Source of the DNA: an uncultured Taibaiella sp.
Lineage (GTDB): Bacteria; Bacteroidota; Bacteroidia; Chitinophagales; Chitinophagaceae
DNA length: 7,534 bases
Direction: 5' to 3'
NCBI GenBank assembly: GCA_937871155.1
Contig: CALMXV010000492.1
Span: 1-7,534, forward strand
The position numbers and the translations under genes were made by a program. Under the pieces are notes generated by a model that was given only the letters and a program-made list of their open reading frames with translations, was not told the DNA's origin and did not search any database. Numbering within the stretch: the first letter of the stretch is position 1; each line of letters starts with the position of its first letter. This document shows positions 5,626 to 7,534 of the stretch, piece by piece.

Positions 5626-6087
5626 AGGTTCTTGGCAACTACAGCATCTATATAATGCTTTACAAGAAGTAGCTCCAAACTGACTCGTCATTTCTGTATT
5701 GGGAGAACCGCATTTAGGACATGAAGTTATTTCTTCTTCAAATAAGGCTAAAGTATCTGTTGATTTTCTATGTGGTGGTGCAATTCCATAGGCTCTTAGT
5801 TTCTCCTTGCCTTCATCAGACATCCAATCCGTAGTCCAGGCAGGGCTTAGTTGGTGTTGAATTGATACTTTTAAAACACCGATTGCAAGTAAAGCAAAAC
5901 GAATCTGCATGGCAATAATGTCCATAGCAGGACATCCGCTATAGGTAGGTGTGATAATTATTGTTACCTCATCTTGTTCGTTGATGATGACTTCTCGAAC
6001 AATACCTAAATCTAAGATGGAAAGCACCGGTACTTCGGGGTCAGCCACTGTAGCTAAGCACTTGTATATTTCACTTTGTTGTAACAA
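5602..6087 (-). CDS. paaD: Phenylacetyl-CoA epoxidase maturation protein PaaD (PaaJ)
   Basis: PaaD is a MIP18/DUF59-family protein thought to assist iron-sulfur or di-iron maturation of the phenylacetyl-CoA epoxidase system; it is needed for activity but is not part of the catalytic core. The 161 residues show the DUF59 domain at about 5-75 with DPEVPVLSILDLGIVREV (16-33) and TPTYSGCPAMD (46-56). Then come SPAWTTDWMS (81-90), YGIAPP (100-105) and a zinc-ribbon tail with CPKC (123-126), SCKALYRCCSC (141-151) and FEYFKC (155-160), all PaaD signatures. The only start that includes the conserved N terminus is a TTG at 6087; the next Met is inside the domain and an in-frame stop lies upstream with no ATG between. 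It follows paaC after 93 bases. Confidence 0.94.
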   Translation of the reverse strand: MLQQSEIYKCLATVADPEVPVLSILDLGIVREVIINEQDEVTIIITPTYSGCPAMDIIAMQIRFALLAIGVLKVSIQHQLSPAWTTDWMSDEGKEKLRAYGIAPPHRKSTDTLALFEEEITSCPKCGSPNTEMTSQFGATSCKALYRCCSCQEPFEYFKCH

Positions 6088-6180
6088 GGTGTACGATTTA
6101 CAAAACGATAAAAACCCTAAATCAATTTAGATAAAGTATATAATCTGCAAACTAACGATGGAATATGCAGCACTAATAAA

Positions 6181-7002
6181 CTACCATTCCATATTGGGAT
6201 AAGCACGCTGCATAAACTGCAATTCAGTAAGTAAGTAACCCAACTGTTCGGTATGTTTACCTTGTTTGCCGCCTGTTTGCATCCAGTTATTAGTAGGCAG
6301 CATGATGGTAGCTTCTTCTACAACCTTTGAAATGTGTTGCTGCCATTGGTTTTTAATTAATGTCAAATCAACACCAATTCCTTCTTGTAGCATTTCTTTA
6401 TCTGCATTGCTTGCTTCAAACATTTCTCCGGAGAACATCCAACGATCATTAAACGCCTGTTGTAACCGACGATGACTTTCTTCTGTACCATCTCCTAAAC
6501 GTATCATCCATTCACTACTCCATCTTATATGATAGGTTACTTCTTTTAATGACTTTTCCGCAATAGCTGCTATCTGTTCCTCTTTAGAATTTTTCAAACT
6601 ATTAAAAAGATAGAGATTGAATACATCAAATAAAAAGGACCGAACTATTGTGTAAGCCCAGTCTTCATTAGGTTGTTCTACCAATAATAGGTTTTTAAAA
6701 TCCCAACTATCGCGAAGAAAAGCTAAGTCATCTTCTTCTATCGTTTCTCCTTTACTTATTTTATCATTGAGTGCTACAGATGCAAATAAATTTAGTTTAG
6801 CATCCATAGGTAAAGCATTCATTTGAGCTGCGGCATATTGATATAGACTTCTTGCTTGTCCTAAATGGTCTAATGAAATATTTGAAAGGGCTATATCCTG
6901 CTCTAGTACCGGACCATGACCGCACCATTCACTCAATCGGTGTCCATTAATTAAAGCATTATCCGCTAATTGCAGTGTATAAAAAAGTTGTTGGATTGAC
7001 AT
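6181..7002 (-). CDS. paaC: 1,2-phenylacetyl-CoA epoxidase subunit PaaC
   Basis: PaaC is the structural partner of catalytic PaaA in the epoxidase that converts phenylacetyl-CoA to its ring-1,2-epoxide, the oxygen-dependent step of phenylacetate breakdown in the cytosol. It has the ferritin-like fold of bacterial multicomponent monooxygenases but, from family knowledge, lacks an active di-iron site. Diagnostic stretches are LADNALINGHRLSEWCGHGP (12-31), LEQDIALSNISLDHLGQARS (33-52), EVTYHIRWSSEWMIRLGDGT (154-173) and QTGGKQGKHTEQLGYLL (242-258). At 273 residues it is slightly longer than the E. coli protein. It lies 92 bases after paaB with a TACCTTTG element in the gap, instead of the tight or overlapping junction common in paa operons. 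Confidence 0.97.
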   Translation of the reverse strand: MSIQQLFYTLQLADNALINGHRLSEWCGHGPVLEQDIALSNISLDHLGQARSLYQYAAAQMNALPMDAKLNLFASVALNDKISKGETIEEDDLAFLRDSWDFKNLLLVEQPNEDWAYTIVRSFLFDVFNLYLFNSLKNSKEEQIAAIAEKSLKEVTYHIRWSSEWMIRLGDGTEESHRRLQQAFNDRWMFSGEMFEASNADKEMLQEGIGVDLTLIKNQWQQHISKVVEEATIMLPTNNWMQTGGKQGKHTEQLGYLLTELQFMQRAYPNMEW

Positions 7003-7054
7003 AATTTATTTTATGAGGTAATGATCAATAATGGCAATAAGCGTAACTAAACTT

Positions 7055-7062
7055 CAAAGGTA
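7055..7062 (-). promoter_or_regulatory. Candidate internal promoter -7 element before paaC
   Basis: The minus strand reads TACCTTTG, an exact TAnnTTTG match identical to the element before nusB. It would start transcription near 7048 and give a leader of about 45 bases before the paaC ATG at 7002. No strong -33 TTG is seen; TTAG lies 21 bases upstream. It suggests that paaC and paaD can be transcribed separately from paaAB. Confidence 0.4.
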
Positions 7063-7094
7063 GTAAGCTGTGAAAAGTAGTAACTAATGCTTGA

Positions 7095-7457
7095 TTACAT
7101 ATATTTCACTTCATCCGGAAGGTTGTAAAACGTAGGATGTCTAAATATTTTATCATTTGCTGGCTCGAAGAACGCATCCGCTTCAGCTGATTCTGTAGCA
7201 TGAATATGTTTACTTTCTACTACCCAAATACTCACTCCTTCCATTCTTCGTGTATAAACATCTCTGGCATTTTCCAAAGCCATTGCCGCATCAGCTGCAT
7301 GAATGCTTCCGGCATGTTTATGGTCTAAGCCGGCTTTACTTCTGATAAACACTTCCCACATCGGCCATTCTTTTGAATGATCATGAGCTGTGCTTTTATC
7401 TTGTCCACCTTTTTCTTCAGGAATATCTCCGTAATAATATTTTTTAATTAAGTTCAT
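7095..7457 (-). CDS. paaB: 1,2-phenylacetyl-CoA epoxidase subunit PaaB
   Basis: PaaB is a small subunit of the phenylacetyl-CoA epoxidase complex and is thought to bridge or organise the PaaA-PaaC heterodimers in the cytosol. The family core occupies about residues 32-115: WEVFIRSKAGLDHKHAGSIH (34-53), AADAAMALENARDVYTRRMEG (54-74), SIWVVESKHIHAT (76-88) and PTFYNLPDEVKYM at the end. The first 30 residues (MNLIKKYYYGDIPEEKGGQD and on) are a charged N-terminal extension, making it 120 residues against about 95 in E. coli. The ATG at 7457 lies only 3 bases after the paaA stop, which supports this start over Met33. The complex acts with the reductase PaaE, which is not in the window. Confidence 0.96.
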   Translation of the reverse strand: MNLIKKYYYGDIPEEKGGQDKSTAHDHSKEWPMWEVFIRSKAGLDHKHAGSIHAADAAMALENARDVYTRRMEGVSIWVVESKHIHATESAEADAFFEPANDKIFRHPTFYNLPDEVKYM

Positions 7458-7460
7458 AAC

Positions 7461-7534
7461 TTAAGATTGTTTGCGTTGCTGTTTTTTATTGCTATAAGCT
7501 AATGCTGCTTCACGTACCCAAGCTCCTTCACTCC
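7461..7534 (-). CDS. paaA: 1,2-phenylacetyl-CoA epoxidase catalytic subunit PaaA, C-terminal fragment (5' end outside window)
   Basis: Reading the minus strand in from the window edge gives a 23-codon open frame, SEGAWVREAALAYSNKKQQR and three more residues, ending in TAA at 7463-7461. The GAWVREAALAY pattern followed by a Lys/Gln/Arg-rich tail fits the C terminus of PaaA as I know it. Its place 3 bases before paaB matches the paaABCD order. PaaA carries the di-iron centre that performs the epoxidation. The metal-ligand helices lie outside the window, so identity rests on this short tail and on context. Confidence 0.8.
   Translation of the reverse strand, partial: SEGAWVREAALAYSNKKQQRKQS

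Noticed and set aside
6101..6110. Second possible -7 element close to paaD (TATCGTTTTG on the minus strand)
   Set aside because: The distance between TA and TTTG is too long for the consensus, and it would leave a very short leader before the TTG start.
1..7534. tRNA, rRNA, CRISPR array, insertion sequence, phage or defence genes
   Set aside because: No cloverleaf-like segment, spaced direct repeats, transposase motif or terminal inverted repeats were seen, and every sizeable coding stretch except one belongs to a housekeeping or phenylacetate-catabolism family.

Overview
The window looks like an ordinary chromosomal segment from a Bacteroidota (Bacteroidetes) genome. A member of the Chitinophagia or Sphingobacteriia is a reasonable guess, but that rank is inference. 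The DNA is AT-rich and genes generally lack purine-rich Shine-Dalgarno sites. Several intergenic regions carry the Bacteroidota-type -7 element TAnnTTTG. The 311-residue NusB, the nusB/DUF1573/yajC/coaE gene order and the DUF1573 lipoprotein also fit this phylum.

Layout. Bases 1-395 (+) encode the C-terminal end of Dxs (isoprenoid precursor synthesis). After a 209-base gap containing a candidate promoter and several inverted repeats come three + strand genes: a DUF177/YceD protein (605-1165), ribosomal protein bL32 (rpmF, 1254-1463) and the phosphate acyltransferase PlsX (1495-2463). This is the widespread yceD-rpmF-plsX cluster linking ribosome assembly to phospholipid synthesis; fabH, the common next gene, is absent. 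PlsX converges with a minus-strand operon across only 16 bases. In transcription order that operon is nusB (4897-3962), a DUF1573 lipoprotein (3954-3478), yajC (3447-3091) and coaE (3082-2480), with a candidate promoter just before nusB.

Further right, still on the minus strand, lies a phenylacetyl-CoA epoxidase operon: the tail of paaA (7534-7461), paaB (7457-7095), paaC (7002-6181) and paaD (6087-5602). These encode the multicomponent monooxygenase of aerobic phenylacetate breakdown and its Fe-S maturation factor. Downstream of paaD, with its own candidate promoter, is a secreted 165-residue protein of unknown function (5539-5042).

No RNA gene, mobile element, CRISPR array, prophage or defence system was seen, and no gene-free stretch exceeds 300 bases. 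I found no convincing evidence of a new biological system. The items most worth a second look are the unknown secreted protein, the inverted-repeat cluster before the DUF177 gene, and the unusual spacing and internal promoter signals in the paa operon.
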